64,000 bases of DNA from Salegentibacter salegens (GCF_900142975.1 NZ_LT670848.1:1798001-1862000); one strand, 5' to 3'. Counted from the stretch's first letter, positions 54,327 through 63,465 are shown. Notes: a model not told the origin generated them from the sequence alone. A program made the numbers and translations.

Positions 54327-55675
54327 TAGAGAAAGAGTTTTTCAACCTTTTTAATAGACCTTGGCAGGCAACATACCACAATACGATCACCACGGGTAAT
54401 TGTGAAATCTCCCAGCGCGATAATCCCTTCGCCATCTCTTATAATTCCCCCAATAATTGCCGACCGTGGGAAATCCAGATTCTTAATTTTCTTATTACAA
54501 ACCTGCGAATTTGGTTTTACAATAAATTCAAGTAGTTCGGCGTTCATGTTATTGATCTTGGTCATCGCTACCACTTCCCCTTTTCTCACATATCTAAAAA
54601 TATTATTGGCGGCAAGTAGTTTTTTATTGATTAAAGTATCAATCCCAATTGAATGACTTAACTGGTAGTAATCCATATTCTCTACTAAAGAGATTGTTTT
54701 TTTCACACTCTTAGATTTCGCAACCAGGCAGGACATAATATTTGTTTCAGAATTACCGGTAACTGCAATAAATGCATCCATATCATGAACATTCTCCTCT
54801 TCCAGTAACTCTACGTTTCTACCATCGCCGTGAATAATTAGCGCATTGGGAAGTTCATCAGCTAGATCGTAAGCCTTCTCTTTATCGCTCTCTACCAGTT
54901 TAACGTGAAAGTTATTTCTACATAAATCTTTGGCAGTTTTTTTTCCAATTTTACTTCCGCCTAAAATCATTACATTTTTAATGGCATGTTTGGTTTTACC
55001 GGTAAGCTTATAAAGGTTTTCTACCCCGCGTTTTAACGTGACAAAATTCACCTGGTCTCCTTCTTTAAATTGCGTGTCACCACGCGGGATAAGGGTATAT
55101 TGAGTCCCGTAACGCTGAATGGCGATTGGCACAAAATTAAGATCTGGAAAAATATTGGCGGCTTCTTTTACAGTTTTACCTACAAATAGCGCATTTCTGG
55201 ACAGGCTAAGACCTATCATCGTTAAAGCGCCATTTTCAAATTCATAGCTATCATTAAAAGCAGACTGATTCAGCAACAAAGCAATTTCCCTTGCTGCCAG
55301 GGCTTCAGGAGAAATTAATTCATCTATCCCAAAACTGGTAAAACCTATCTCCTCTTTATTTTCAAGAAATTCGGTATTTGAAATACGGGCAATGGTTCTT
55401 TTGGCTCCCAATTGCTTAGCTAATACACAACAGGTAATATTGGTAGCTTCACTGGAAGTTACACTTATTAGCATATCTACGTGCTTAACCTGTGCATCTT
55501 TTAAAATTGAAATTGACGTTGCATCTCCTTTAATTGTTCTAATATCTAAATGCGTATCAGCATAAGTGAGATTATCCCGGCTGGTATCAATTAGTGTGAT
55601 ATCCTGGGACTCAAAAGAAAGCAATTTTGCCAAATGAAAGCCGACTTCACCTGCTCCGGCAATAATTATCTTCAT
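54326..55675 (-). CDS. trkA: Trk system potassium transporter regulatory subunit TrkA
   Basis: A peripheral cytoplasmic protein that binds NAD(H) or nucleotides and gates TrkH. The 449-residue protein has two RCK units: TrkA-N Rossmann domains starting MKIIIAGAGEVGFHLA (1-16) and around 230 (VMILGGSKIGKKTAKDL), each followed by a TrkA-C domain. I start it at ATG 55675; the frame stays open to an ATG at 55705, but that codon touches a -7 promoter box and would add a non-conserved MFFFSISSCY. First gene of the trkA-trkH operon. Confidence 0.94.
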   Translation of the reverse strand: MKIIIAGAGEVGFHLAKLLSFESQDITLIDTSRDNLTYADTHLDIRTIKGDATSISILKDAQVKHVDMLISVTSSEATNITCCVLAKQLGAKRTIARISNTEFLENKEEIGFTSFGIDELISPEALAAREIALLLNQSAFNDSYEFENGALTMIGLSLSRNALFVGKTVKEAANIFPDLNFVPIAIQRYGTQYTLIPRGDTQFKEGDQVNFVTLKRGVENLYKLTGKTKHAIKNVMILGGSKIGKKTAKDLCRNNFHVKLVESDKEKAYDLADELPNALIIHGDGRNVELLEEENVHDMDAFIAVTGNSETNIMSCLVAKSKSVKKTISLVENMDYYQLSHSIGIDTLINKKLLAANNIFRYVRKGEVVAMTKINNMNAELLEFIVKPNSQVCNKKIKNLDFPRSAIIGGIIRDGEGIIALGDFTITRGDRIVVCCLPRSIKKVEKLFL

Positions 55676-55702
55676 ATAACAGCTTGAAATTGAAAAGAAG
55701 AA

Positions 55703-55731
55703 CAAAGGTACAGTATTTTAGACAAACCAAA
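55703..55731 (-). promoter_or_regulatory. Promoter of trkA-trkH
   Basis: On the minus strand, TTTG (55731-55728), a 17-base spacer and TACCTTTG (55710-55703) give a good -33/-7 pair, 28 bases before the ATG at 55675. Confidence 0.6.
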
Positions 55732-55789
55732 AACCAAAGTATACCTCAACAAATTCTAAAAGTTTCAACCTCAATTATTTCATATCGTG

Positions 55790-55797
55790 TATCTTTG
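55790..55797 (+). promoter_or_regulatory. -7 promoter box of ubiE-porT
   Basis: TATCTTTG, an exact TAnnTTTG match, 16 bases before the ubiE ATG. Confidence 0.5.
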
Positions 55798-55813
55798 ACC
55801 CAAAATTGTTACT

Positions 55814-56542
55814 ATGAGTAAAAAGGTTACTCCTTATCAGGACTCCGGTCTTAATAAGAAAAAACAGGTGGAACAGATGTTTGATAAAATATCTGGCAAT
55901 TACGATGGGTTAAATCGGGTAATCTCTATGGGAACCGATGTAAAATGGCGAAAAAAGGTAATTGCCCTGGTTAAAGCCCAGCAACCAAAAGCTGTTTTGG
56001 ATATTGCTACCGGCACCGGGGATCTTGCAATACAAATGGCCGATATTAATGCTGAAAGAATAGTTGGTCTCGATCTTTCTGAAGGCATGCTGAAGGTAGG
56101 CCGTAAGAAAATTGCCGCAAAACAACTAACCGATAAGATTGAGATGGTTCAGGGAGACTCTGAGGCTTTACCTTTTGAAGATAACTCTTTTGATGCCATA
56201 ACCGTTGCCTTTGGTGTGCGTAATTTTGAAAATTTAGAAAAAGGATTATCTGAAATTCAACGAGTTCTAAAACCCGGCGGAATTTTTGTAGTTTTGGAAA
56301 CTTCTGTCCCTACCAGATTTCCGTTCAAACAAGGTTATAAATTATACTCCGGCTATATGTTGCCCCTCATTGGGCGGGTATTTTCTAAAGACCGCGAAGC
56401 TTACTCTTATTTAAGTAAAAGTGCAGCTGCATTTCCTTATGGCGAAGCTTTCAACAATATTTTAAAGAAAACGGGGTTTATAGATGTAGAAGACAAACCA
56501 CAAACATTTGGGGTTGCCACTATTTATACTGCTTCAAAATAA
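55814..56542 (+). CDS. ubiE: Demethylmenaquinone methyltransferase
   Basis: Adds the C-methyl group that turns demethylmenaquinone into menaquinone, the usual respiratory quinone of Flavobacteriaceae and the likely electron acceptor of the Nqr pump encoded at 11944-17925. The 242-residue protein shows the UbiE/MenG signatures [19 protein letters not shown], the SAM loop [28 protein letters not shown] and [11 protein letters not shown]. The porT gene begins 4 bases downstream, an arrangement I recall as common in this family. Confidence 0.95.
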   Translation: MSKKVTPYQDSGLNKKKQVEQMFDKISGNYDGLNRVISMGTDVKWRKKVIALVKAQQPKAVLDIATGTGDLAIQMADINAERIVGLDLSEGMLKVGRKKIAAKQLTDKIEMVQGDSEALPFEDNSFDAITVAFGVRNFENLEKGLSEIQRVLKPGGIFVVLETSVPTRFPFKQGYKLYSGYMLPLIGRVFSKDREAYSYLSKSAAAFPYGEAFNNILKKTGFIDVEDKPQTFGVATIYTASK

Positions 56543-56546
56543 AACT

Positions 56547-57209
56547 ATGAAGAAACTTTTTGTTATTGTCTTACTTTTTTGCGTTCAGTTTGGTTATGCG
56601 CAAATTTTTGGAGGAGATAAAATTATAAACAACGAGAACTTTGATAAACAACGTTGGTCCTGGGGATATTACCTGGGATTTAATACCTACGATTTTAAAT
56701 TTAAATATAATGAAGAAGTATCACCTAATGGCAATGATCTCATTATTGAAAAAACCATGGGCTTCAATGTTGGTCTCGTTGGAAATTTGAGATTGAATAA
56801 TAACCTGGATTTGCGCCTCGAACCGGGAGTTACTTTTAACACCCGTAACTTCAGGCCTCCATACACCCAGGATATAGAAGAGGTTAACGCTACTTATGTA
56901 CATATACCATTGTTACTAAAATTTTCGGCAGATCGGCATAATAATTTTAAACCTTTTGTAGTTGGCGGGGTTTCTACTTCAATAAACCTTTCCAGTAACG
57001 AAAATAACCCAGATGTTGATACTCGTTTAAAAACCAACAACTATCACTATGAAGTGGGACTGGGCATAGATCTTTACCTTTATTATTTTAAATTTTCCCC
57101 TTCAATAAGAGGAGTTTTTACTATAAATAATGAAATGGTGGAAACACAATTTTCTGAAGTAGATGCAATGCGCTCACAAGCTGTTTTTCTTAATTTTACT
57201 TTTCAGTAA
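56547..57209 (+). CDS. porT: Type IX secretion/gliding protein PorT
   Basis: A 220-residue outer-membrane beta-barrel protein (PorT/SprT family) needed for T9SS function in Porphyromonas and Flavobacterium. It has a signal peptide (about 1-18, VQFGYAQ), an early RWSWGYYLGFNTYDFK strand, and alternating beta strands to a C-terminal aromatic residue pair (NFTFQ). I start it at ATG 56547; a longer frame from 56508 overlaps ubiE and lacks a signal peptide. It is 4 bases after ubiE, in one operon. It is the second T9SS component in the window besides the plug protein at 18097. Confidence 0.88.
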   Translation: MKKLFVIVLLFCVQFGYAQIFGGDKIINNENFDKQRWSWGYYLGFNTYDFKFKYNEEVSPNGNDLIIEKTMGFNVGLVGNLRLNNNLDLRLEPGVTFNTRNFRPPYTQDIEEVNATYVHIPLLLKFSADRHNNFKPFVVGGVSTSINLSSNENNPDVDTRLKTNNYHYEVGLGIDLYLYYFKFSPSIRGVFTINNEMVETQFSEVDAMRSQAVFLNFTFQ

Positions 57210-57310
57210 ATTACCTCGGCGACAAGCCTATGAGACATTATTAGAAAACATAATTTGATTTTGAGGCAGGGCTCCAAAGCATTTATATCTCTATTATCGA
57301 GTAAATTTTA
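57206..57310. repeat. Dispersed intergenic repeat, copy A
   Basis: Begins with GTAAATTACCTCG over the porT stop codon and ends ATCTCTATTATCGAGTAAA. The same order of blocks occurs at 63285-63375 before pnp, with scattered substitutions. It carries short inverted repeats (CTC..GAG) and no reading frame. Confidence 0.55.
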
Positions 57311-57340
57311 TGATGGAAAACTGCACATTCTAAATTGCGT

Positions 57341-58075
57341 TTAGCGGGTAAAATCCTTTCGTTTAAATTCACTTAAAAGAATTGCGGTGGCGGTGGCTAC
57401 ATTAAGGCTTTCGGTTTCTTTAAGTTCTCCAAAACGCGGAACGCTTATTTTCTTTGGTATTAATTCTTCAATTTCCGCTGAAATCCCATTAGCCTCATTC
57501 CCCATAACCAAAATTGCATTTTCCTCTGTTTCACTTTTATAAATATTCTCCCCTTCCATAAAAGCACCATAAACCGGTAATTCAGAATTTTTAAGAAACG
57601 GTTCTAGATCGCAGTAAGAAATATTCACCCTGGCCAAAGATCCCATTGTAGCCTGAACCACTTTAGGGTTGTAACAATCTACCGAATCTTGAGAGCAAAC
57701 AAGATTTGTTATCCCAAACCAATCGCAAAGCCTGATGATAGTCCCTAAATTTCCGGGATCGCGAATACCATCTAAAGCAAGCGTAAATTCTTTTTCCTTA
57801 CTAATATTTTCCTCTGGAATTTCAAATAAGGCCAATGCAGCCTGGGGTGTTTTAAGAAAACTTATTTTCTTAAGTTCCTTATCGTCCAGTTTTTGGATTT
57901 TATCAGAATCAACTTTAAAATCTGCTGAGATAGTAAAAAGCCGATTTAGACTAAATTTTGAATTTATAAGCTCATTAATTGTCTTAAAACCTTCGGCTAC
58001 AAAAAGTCCGTGTTTATAACGGTATTTTTTTTGTGCAAGACTGGTTATTAACTTAATTTGGCTTTTACTAACCAT
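57341..58075 (-). CDS. TrmH-family RNA 2'-O-methyltransferase
   Basis: A 244-residue SpoU/TrmH-type methyltransferase that modifies ribose 2'-OH groups in rRNA or tRNA. The N-terminal substrate-binding part (IKLITSLAQKKYRYKHGLFVAEG, shown here in outline) precedes the knot domain with LDGIRDPGNLGTIIR, NPKVVQATMGSL, LVMGNEANGIS and SLNVATATAILL, all family motifs. The exact target is unknown. I start it at ATG 58075, because longer starts run into the divergent tamL gene only 31 bases away. Confidence 0.9.
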   Translation of the reverse strand: MVSKSQIKLITSLAQKKYRYKHGLFVAEGFKTINELINSKFSLNRLFTISADFKVDSDKIQKLDDKELKKISFLKTPQAALALFEIPEENISKEKEFTLALDGIRDPGNLGTIIRLCDWFGITNLVCSQDSVDCYNPKVVQATMGSLARVNISYCDLEPFLKNSELPVYGAFMEGENIYKSETEENAILVMGNEANGISAEIEELIPKKISVPRFGELKETESLNVATATAILLSEFKRKDFTR

Positions 58076-58085
58076 ACAAAAAATG

Positions 58086-58093
58086 TAATTTTG
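58086..58093 (+). promoter_or_regulatory. -7 promoter box of tamL
   Basis: TAATTTTG, an exact TAnnTTTG match, in the 31-base gap between the divergent RNA methyltransferase and tamL. A TTTG at 58057-58060 could be the -33 element although the 25-base spacing is long. Confidence 0.45.
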
Positions 58094-58106
58094 ATCTCTT
58101 AAAAAT

Positions 58107-60686
58107 GTGTGTTTGAATCGGCATTTCGCAAAAATATCATTATTTTTTTTAAGCCTGCTTTTTTTAATTTCCTGTAATGCCGTTAAACGCGTAGAGGGTG
58201 ATGATAAATTGCTCACTGAGAATGAAATTTTCGTTAACGACGAAAAGATCAAGGAGACCCGTATTTACAATCAACTTTACCAGGAACCTAACACCAGTTT
58301 CCTGGGCATCCCACTAAGACTTCATTTTTATAATCTCGCACGGCCAGATATAGATTCTATTTTAAGTGAAAAATACCTTGAAAATGAAAGCAAGAAAAAT
58401 ACTCTTGTAGATATTCTTTCTTACAAACAATTTGAAAAATTTCTGCATTCCAGAAAATCTTTTAATGAGTGGTTAAAAACAACTGGCGAAGAACCGGTTA
58501 TTGTAAGTGAGGAAGAAACCAGGAAATCGGTTAACAGGCTCAACTCCTGGTACTGGAACAATGGTTGGTTTAATGTAGAGACCGATTATGAAATAATTCC
58601 TTTAGAAAATAAAAAAAAACGCGCCCGTGTTGAATATGAAGTTGCTACCGGCGAAGCTTATCATTTAGACTCCATTACCGCAAATATTGCTTCAAAAGTT
58701 ATAGATTCTTTATACGAGCTTCACAAAAACGAATCGATTATTAAAGAAGGCGCACAATACAGAACCCTTGATATTAATGAAGAACGGGATCGTTTAACTT
58801 CCCTTTTTAGAAATAACGGGGTCTATAATTTTGACCAGGAATACATAAGTTTTGATGCTGATACTATTAATACCGGCGGAAAAGTAAACACTACTTTGAT
58901 TATAAAAAACCGATTTGCTTCAGAAGAAGATACCACCTCACGGGTACCTTTTAAAATTCACGAAATTAGCAAGGTTAATATTTTTACAGATTATAAATAC
59001 GCCAATAGAAATCAGCCGTTAACCGATAGTGTTACTACCGAAGAAGGATATACGCTTTATAGTTTTGACGAACTGCGTTATAAACCCGAAGCCATAACCG
59101 ACGCTGTTTTTATTAGACCCGGAAACACCTACAGCGATCTTTCCCGTTCCCGAACTTATAATCGTTTAAATTCTTTACGCGTTTTTAAATATCCAAACGT
59201 ACAATTTACACCAGATCCTGCCGATTCCACCCGCACCGATTTGGTTGCCAATATTTTTCTAACCCCACAACCAAAATATTCACTGGGTTTTGATTTTGAT
59301 GTTTCGCAAAGTAATATTCAGAAATTCGGAATTGGTTTTGGAGGTTCCCTTTTAATCAGAAATGTTTTTCGTGGCGCCGAAAATTTTGAAATTTCTGGCC
59401 GTGGAAGTATTGGGTCTTCTACAGATGCTGCAATAAGCGGAAACGATGATCGCTTTTTTGATATTTCAGAAATTGGAGCCGATCTTAAACTTACTTTTCC
59501 GCGGATATTTTTACCAATTAATACCGAAAGTTTGATTCCCAAATATATGCAACCTTTTACTTCGCTGAGTTTAGGGGTAAGTACGCAAAATAATATAGGG
59601 CTGGATAAAAGAAATCTTTCGGGGATTATGAATTACCGCTGGAACCCGTCCCGGCAACTTTCTAACCGTGTAGATCTTTTAAATATTCAATATGTAAGAA
59701 ATTTGAATATCGATAATTATTTTAATGTTTACCGAAACTCGTATAACGACCTTAACGAGATTATCCAGTCAGGAAGTATAGTTACAGATCCCGCCTATTT
59801 AAATGAAGAAGGTTTACTAAACATCCCAACCGGTGCCGAAAGTTTTATTCGGGACGTTTCTAACAATACGGGAGGCACAACAGGACTGGACGATGATCAA
59901 ACCCAATTAGTAAATAATATAGGCGAAAGAAAAACACGTTTAACAGAGAACAACCTCATTTTTGCGTCTAATTATACCTATTTATGGAACACAAAAAAGA
60001 ATCTCTACGACCAGGAATTTACACGGTTTAGGTTTAAAATTGAAACCGCCGGGAATGTTCTTTCTGCAGTTTCTTCTATAGCCGGTTTTGAAAAAAACGA
60101 GAATGGAAATTATGATGTATTAGGAGTAAACTTCTCCCAATACATTAAAACCGAACTCGATTTTATAAAACACTGGGATATGGGGCAGAGTAATATTTTA
60201 GCCTTTCGTGCTTTTGGGGGCGTAGCCATTCCTTATGGTAACGCAAACAGCATTCCGTTTGTGAGAAGTTTCTTTGGCGGTGGGCCTAATGATAATCGTG
60301 CGTGGCGTGCTTACGATCTTGGCCCTGGAAGCAGCGGTGGTCGCAATGAATTTAACGAAGCTAATATGAAACTGGCCTTCAATGTTGAATACCGGTACAA
60401 TCTTTTTGGAGCCCTTAATTCGGCCGTTTTTGTAGATGTTGGTAATATCTGGAACGTGCTAGATATTGTAGAGGATAAAGATGCAACTTTTGAATCATTT
60501 TCTGATCTTAGAAATATTGCTGTAGGCTCTGGTTTCGGACTTAGATACGATTTTAACTTCTTTGTACTTAGGTTTGATATTGGCTTTAAAACCTACGACC
60601 CAGCCCAGCCAGATGACAAACGCTGGTTTAGAAATTACAATTTTAATAACGCTGTGTACAATGTAGGGATCAATTATCCTTTCTAA
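58107..60686 (+). CDS. tamL: TamL, outer-membrane Omp85-family lipoprotein
   Basis: An 859-residue Omp85 protein, the Bacteroidota lipoprotein form of TamA, involved in outer-membrane protein or lipid traffic. The N-terminus is a lipoprotein signal (SLLFLISC, Cys23), followed by POTRA-like domains (about 35-360, with YSDLSRSRTYNRLNSLRVF) and a C-terminal 16-stranded barrel (about 380-859) ending YNVGINYPF with the terminal Phe. The gene appears to begin with GTG 58107; the nearby ATG at 58105 is out of frame and stops at once. The closeness of the -7 box leaves a leader of only about 8 bases. No tamB is adjacent. Confidence 0.88.
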   Translation: MCLNRHFAKISLFFLSLLFLISCNAVKRVEGDDKLLTENEIFVNDEKIKETRIYNQLYQEPNTSFLGIPLRLHFYNLARPDIDSILSEKYLENESKKNTLVDILSYKQFEKFLHSRKSFNEWLKTTGEEPVIVSEEETRKSVNRLNSWYWNNGWFNVETDYEIIPLENKKKRARVEYEVATGEAYHLDSITANIASKVIDSLYELHKNESIIKEGAQYRTLDINEERDRLTSLFRNNGVYNFDQEYISFDADTINTGGKVNTTLIIKNRFASEEDTTSRVPFKIHEISKVNIFTDYKYANRNQPLTDSVTTEEGYTLYSFDELRYKPEAITDAVFIRPGNTYSDLSRSRTYNRLNSLRVFKYPNVQFTPDPADSTRTDLVANIFLTPQPKYSLGFDFDVSQSNIQKFGIGFGGSLLIRNVFRGAENFEISGRGSIGSSTDAAISGNDDRFFDISEIGADLKLTFPRIFLPINTESLIPKYMQPFTSLSLGVSTQNNIGLDKRNLSGIMNYRWNPSRQLSNRVDLLNIQYVRNLNIDNYFNVYRNSYNDLNEIIQSGSIVTDPAYLNEEGLLNIPTGAESFIRDVSNNTGGTTGLDDDQTQLVNNIGERKTRLTENNLIFASNYTYLWNTKKNLYDQEFTRFRFKIETAGNVLSAVSSIAGFEKNENGNYDVLGVNFSQYIKTELDFIKHWDMGQSNILAFRAFGGVAIPYGNANSIPFVRSFFGGGPNDNRAWRAYDLGPGSSGGRNEFNEANMKLAFNVEYRYNLFGALNSAVFVDVGNIWNVLDIVEDKDATFESFSDLRNIAVGSGFGLRYDFNFFVLRFDIGFKTYDPAQPDDKRWFRNYNFNNAVYNVGINYPF

Positions 60687-60731
60687 GCCAACATATTTTC
60701 TTATTTTTGCTTTTCTAATTCAACTAAAATT

Positions 60732-61799
60732 ATGAGTCACAACATTAAACCAGGCGTAGCCACAGGAAAAGAAGTACAGGAAATATTTAATTATGCTAAG
60801 GAAAAGGGATTTGCCCTTCCGGCAGTAAATATTATAGGTTCCAGTAGTGCAAATGCAGTAATGGAAACCGCTGCAGAACTAAATTCACCGATAATTATTC
60901 AATTCTCAAATGGAGGTGCCCAGTTTAACGCTGGAAAAGGACTTTCTAACGATGGTGAAAAAGCTGCTATTGCAGGTGGCGTTGCAGGAGCAAAACACAT
61001 TCACGAGCTAGCTGAAGCCTATGGTGCTGTAGTTATTTTGCACACAGACCACTGCGCAAAAAAATTGCTTCCGTGGATAGACGGTTTGCTTGATGCCAGT
61101 GAAAAACATTACGAGCAATTTGGAAAACCACTTTACAGCTCGCATATGATAGATCTTTCTGAAGAACCTCTTGAAGAAAACATAGAGATTTGCAAGAAGT
61201 ATCTTGAGAGAATGAGCAAAATGGGAATGACCCTTGAAATTGAACTTGGGGTTACAGGTGGTGAAGAAGATGGTGTAGATAATACCGATATTGATTCTTC
61301 TAAATTATACACCCAACCAGAAGAAGTTGCTTATGCTTACGAAGAATTAAGCAAAGTAAGTGACCAATTCACTATCGCTGCCGCATTTGGTAACGTACAC
61401 GGGGTTTATAAGCCAGGTAACGTAAAACTTACCCCGGTAATTCTTAAAAACTCTCAGGAATATATTACTAAAAAATATGGTGTGGAAGAAAACCATATTG
61501 ACTTTGTATTCCACGGTGGTAGTGGTTCTACTGTTGAAGAAATTCGCGAAGGAATTAGCTACGGAGTAATTAAAATGAATATTGATACCGATCTTCAATA
61601 TGCATATCTTGAAGGAATTCGTGATTATATGGGTAGTAAGAAAGATTATCTTGCCACTCAAATTGGAAATCCTGATGGAGATGATGTACCTAACAAAAAG
61701 TATTACGATCCAAGAAAATGGGTACGTGAAGGAGAACTTACTTTTAAAGCCCGACTTAAAAAGGCATTCGAAGATCTTAACAACGTAAATACCTTATAA
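60732..61799 (+). CDS. fbaA: Class II fructose-bisphosphate aldolase
   Basis: The zinc-dependent aldolase of glycolysis and gluconeogenesis. The 355-residue protein is of the E. coli FbaA type. The catalytic and zinc residues lie in ILHTDHCAKKLLPW, AAFGNVHGVYKPG and FVFHGGSGS, and GVIKMNIDTDLQ is the phosphate-binding stretch. It lies 45 bases after tamL, with an AT-rich gap that could hold its own promoter. A strong terminator follows. Confidence 0.96.
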   Translation: MSHNIKPGVATGKEVQEIFNYAKEKGFALPAVNIIGSSSANAVMETAAELNSPIIIQFSNGGAQFNAGKGLSNDGEKAAIAGGVAGAKHIHELAEAYGAVVILHTDHCAKKLLPWIDGLLDASEKHYEQFGKPLYSSHMIDLSEEPLEENIEICKKYLERMSKMGMTLEIELGVTGGEEDGVDNTDIDSSKLYTQPEEVAYAYEELSKVSDQFTIAAAFGNVHGVYKPGNVKLTPVILKNSQEYITKKYGVEENHIDFVFHGGSGSTVEEIREGISYGVIKMNIDTDLQYAYLEGIRDYMGSKKDYLATQIGNPDGDDVPNKKYYDPRKWVREGELTFKARLKKAFEDLNNVNTL

Positions 61800-61812
61800 A
61801 TCTAATTTTATG

Positions 61813-61848
61813 AACAGCTGGAATTTTTTAGAATTCCGGCTGTTTTTA
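61813..61848 (+). terminator. Terminator of fbaA
   Basis: A 13-bp stem (AACAGCTGGAATT with AATTCCGGCTGTT, one T-G pair) with a 6-base loop and a T tract. Confidence 0.92.
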
Positions 61849-61912
61849 TTTTAAGTAAAACTTTCGGTTTATTCCCTATATAAATAAACTGAAACCTGAA
61901 ACCTGAAAATAA

Positions 61913-62770
61913 ATGGCTTGGTTTAAAAGAACACAAAAAGGAATTCAAACCCCCACCGAACATAAAAAAGATGTTCCTAAGGGACTTTGGTACAAATCAC
62001 CTACCGGCAAGATTGTAGATGCAGAGCAGCTGGAAAGCAATTTTTATGTAAGTCCTGAAGATGGCTATCACGTAAGAATTGGGAGTAAAGAATATTTTAA
62101 GATCCTTTTTGATGATAACGAATTCGAAGAATTGGATAAGGATATGACGTCTAAAGATCCTTTGAATTTTAAAGACACCAAAAAATACACCGATCGCTTA
62201 AAAGCAGCCCAGGAAAAAACCGAACTTAAAGACGCAGTACGTACAGCTGTTGGTAAATCTAAGGGAAAAGAATTGGTTATTGCCTGTATGGATTTTAGAT
62301 TTATTGGAGGTTCAATGGGATCTGTTGTAGGTGAAAAAATTGCCCGTGCAGCAGATTACGCGCTAAAAAATCAACTTCCTTTAATGATTATTTCTAAATC
62401 TGGTGGAGCGAGAATGCAGGAAGCAGCTTTATCTCTAATGCAATTAGCTAAAACCTCGGTTAGGTTGGCGCAACTTGCAGATGCCAGTATTCCTTATATC
62501 TCCCTGGCTACCGATCCTACTACCGGAGGTACCACAGCATCTTTTGCAATGCTGGGAGATATTAATATTTCTGAACCAGGCGCATTAATAGGTTTTGCAG
62601 GGCCAAGAGTGGTAAAAGACACCACAGGGAAAGATCTCCCAAAGGATTTTCAAACTTCAGAATTTCTTAAAGAAAAAGGCTTCTTAGATTTCATCACACA
62701 AAGGTCTGAGCTTAAGAACAAAGTAAATCTTTATCTGGATCTTATTCAAAATCAACCAGTAAGAGCTTAA
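61913..62770 (+). CDS. accD: Acetyl-CoA carboxylase carboxyltransferase subunit beta, zinc-ribbon cysteines missing
   Basis: Half of the carboxyltransferase that makes malonyl-CoA for fatty acid synthesis, paired with AccA encoded elsewhere. The 285-residue protein has the crotonase-fold motifs [24 protein letters not shown] and [12 protein letters not shown]. The N-terminal zinc-ribbon region keeps its length and layout ([12 protein letters not shown]...[15 protein letters not shown]), but all four zinc cysteines are replaced by Ser, Thr, Ser and Asp. The domain therefore cannot bind zinc in the usual way. Confidence 0.95.
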   Translation: MAWFKRTQKGIQTPTEHKKDVPKGLWYKSPTGKIVDAEQLESNFYVSPEDGYHVRIGSKEYFKILFDDNEFEELDKDMTSKDPLNFKDTKKYTDRLKAAQEKTELKDAVRTAVGKSKGKELVIACMDFRFIGGSMGSVVGEKIARAADYALKNQLPLMIISKSGGARMQEAALSLMQLAKTSVRLAQLADASIPYISLATDPTTGGTTASFAMLGDINISEPGALIGFAGPRVVKDTTGKDLPKDFQTSEFLKEKGFLDFITQRSELKNKVNLYLDLIQNQPVRA

Positions 62771-62821
62771 AATAAAAATAGAAAAAGATATTCTATAAAT
62801 AGGTAATTATTTAGAAAGTAG

Positions 62822-62829
62822 TATCTTTG
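62822..62829 (+). promoter_or_regulatory. -7 promoter box of rpsO
   Basis: TATCTTTG, an exact TAnnTTTG match, 53 bases before the rpsO ATG at 62883. An in-frame ATG at 62841 would add 14 non-conserved residues to S15 and is probably in the leader. Confidence 0.5.
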
Positions 62830-62882
62830 CCGCCTGACAGATGAACTGTCAATACATAAAAATCATTAAAATTAATATTGGA

Positions 62883-63152
62883 ATGTATTTAGCCAAAGAA
62901 AGAAAAGAAGAAATTTTTGAGAAACACGGAAAAAGCAAAACCGATACCGGTTCTGCTGAAGGACAAATTGCTTTGTTCACCTACCGAATCTCTCACCTCT
63001 CAGATCACTTAAAAAAGAATCGTAAAGACTACAACTCAGAGCGTTCTTTGGTAATGTTGGTTGGTAAAAGAAGGAGCTTGCTTGATTACTTGATGAAGAA
63101 AGATATTATGAGATATCGTGCTATTGTTAAAGAATTAGGATTAAGAAAATAA
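62883..63152 (+). CDS. rpsO: 30S ribosomal protein S15
   Basis: An 89-residue primary 16S rRNA binding protein of the small subunit. Its length and the motifs KTDTGSAEGQIALFTYRI (16S rRNA contact region), SDHLKKNRKDYNSERSL and GKRRSLLDYL are standard. A strong terminator lies just after it, and pnp follows about 370 bases later, the usual rpsO-pnp order. The 53-base leader between the promoter box and the ATG could carry an autoregulatory fold, but I cannot confirm one. Confidence 0.97.
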   Translation: MYLAKERKEEIFEKHGKSKTDTGSAEGQIALFTYRISHLSDHLKKNRKDYNSERSLVMLVGKRRSLLDYLMKKDIMRYRAIVKELGLRK

Positions 63153-63157
63153 ATTTC

Positions 63158-63187
63158 AAAAGGGGGCTTTACGCCCCCTTTTTTTAT
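63158..63187 (+). terminator. Terminator of rpsO
   Basis: AAAAGGGGGC (63158-63167) and GCCCCCTTTT (63173-63182) form a 10-bp stem with a 5-base loop and a T tract. Confidence 0.95.
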
Positions 63188-63264
63188 ATAAAAGAATTTC
63201 AAAAATAACCATCGACTAAATCCGATAGTTATTAGATTTACATAATAAATGCAGGTTTTGCATT

Positions 63265-63390
63265 ATTTAAATCTCACTTAGTGAGTAAATTACCTCGAAC
63301 GAGGTATAAATTAAAGAAGAATATTTATTTCGAGGTAAGCCTCGGAGTATTTAAATCTCGATTATCGAGTAAAATTGTCGCTCAAAGAGA
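63265..63390. repeat. Dispersed intergenic repeat, copy B, with two internal units
   Basis: Bases 63285-63375 match the blocks of 57206-57310 (GTAAATTACCTCG ... TCTCGATTATCGAGTAAA). Inside, TATTTAAATCTC-N6-GAGTAAA occurs twice (about 63265 and 63349), and ACCTCGAACGAGGT is a further perfect palindrome. There is no open reading frame. It lies between the rpsO terminator and the pnp leader. Confidence 0.6.
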
Positions 63391-63399
63391 GTAGTTTTT

Positions 63400-63465
63400 C
63401 ATTGGTCTACACAACACACAACAACACAACCACCGGCCGTCCGGTATTATAGGCGGAGACCATTG
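63400..63465 (+). promoter_or_regulatory. Structured leader upstream of pnp
   Basis: TGGTCT (63403-63408) pairs with AGACCA (63457-63462), extended by two more pairs beyond a mismatch. Inside is an A/C-rich unpaired run (ACACAACACACAACAACACA) and a GC-rich hairpin ACCGG-CCGT-CCGGT (63432-63445). The stretch is far more GC-rich than the flanking DNA. A leader fold before pnp could serve autoregulation, as known for E. coli PNPase, though the structures are not the same. Confidence 0.45.

Noticed and set aside
62841..62882. N-terminal extension of ribosomal protein S15
   Set aside because: S15 is almost always 89 residues, beginning here at 62883; the extra 14 codons lie just after the promoter box and match nothing in the family.
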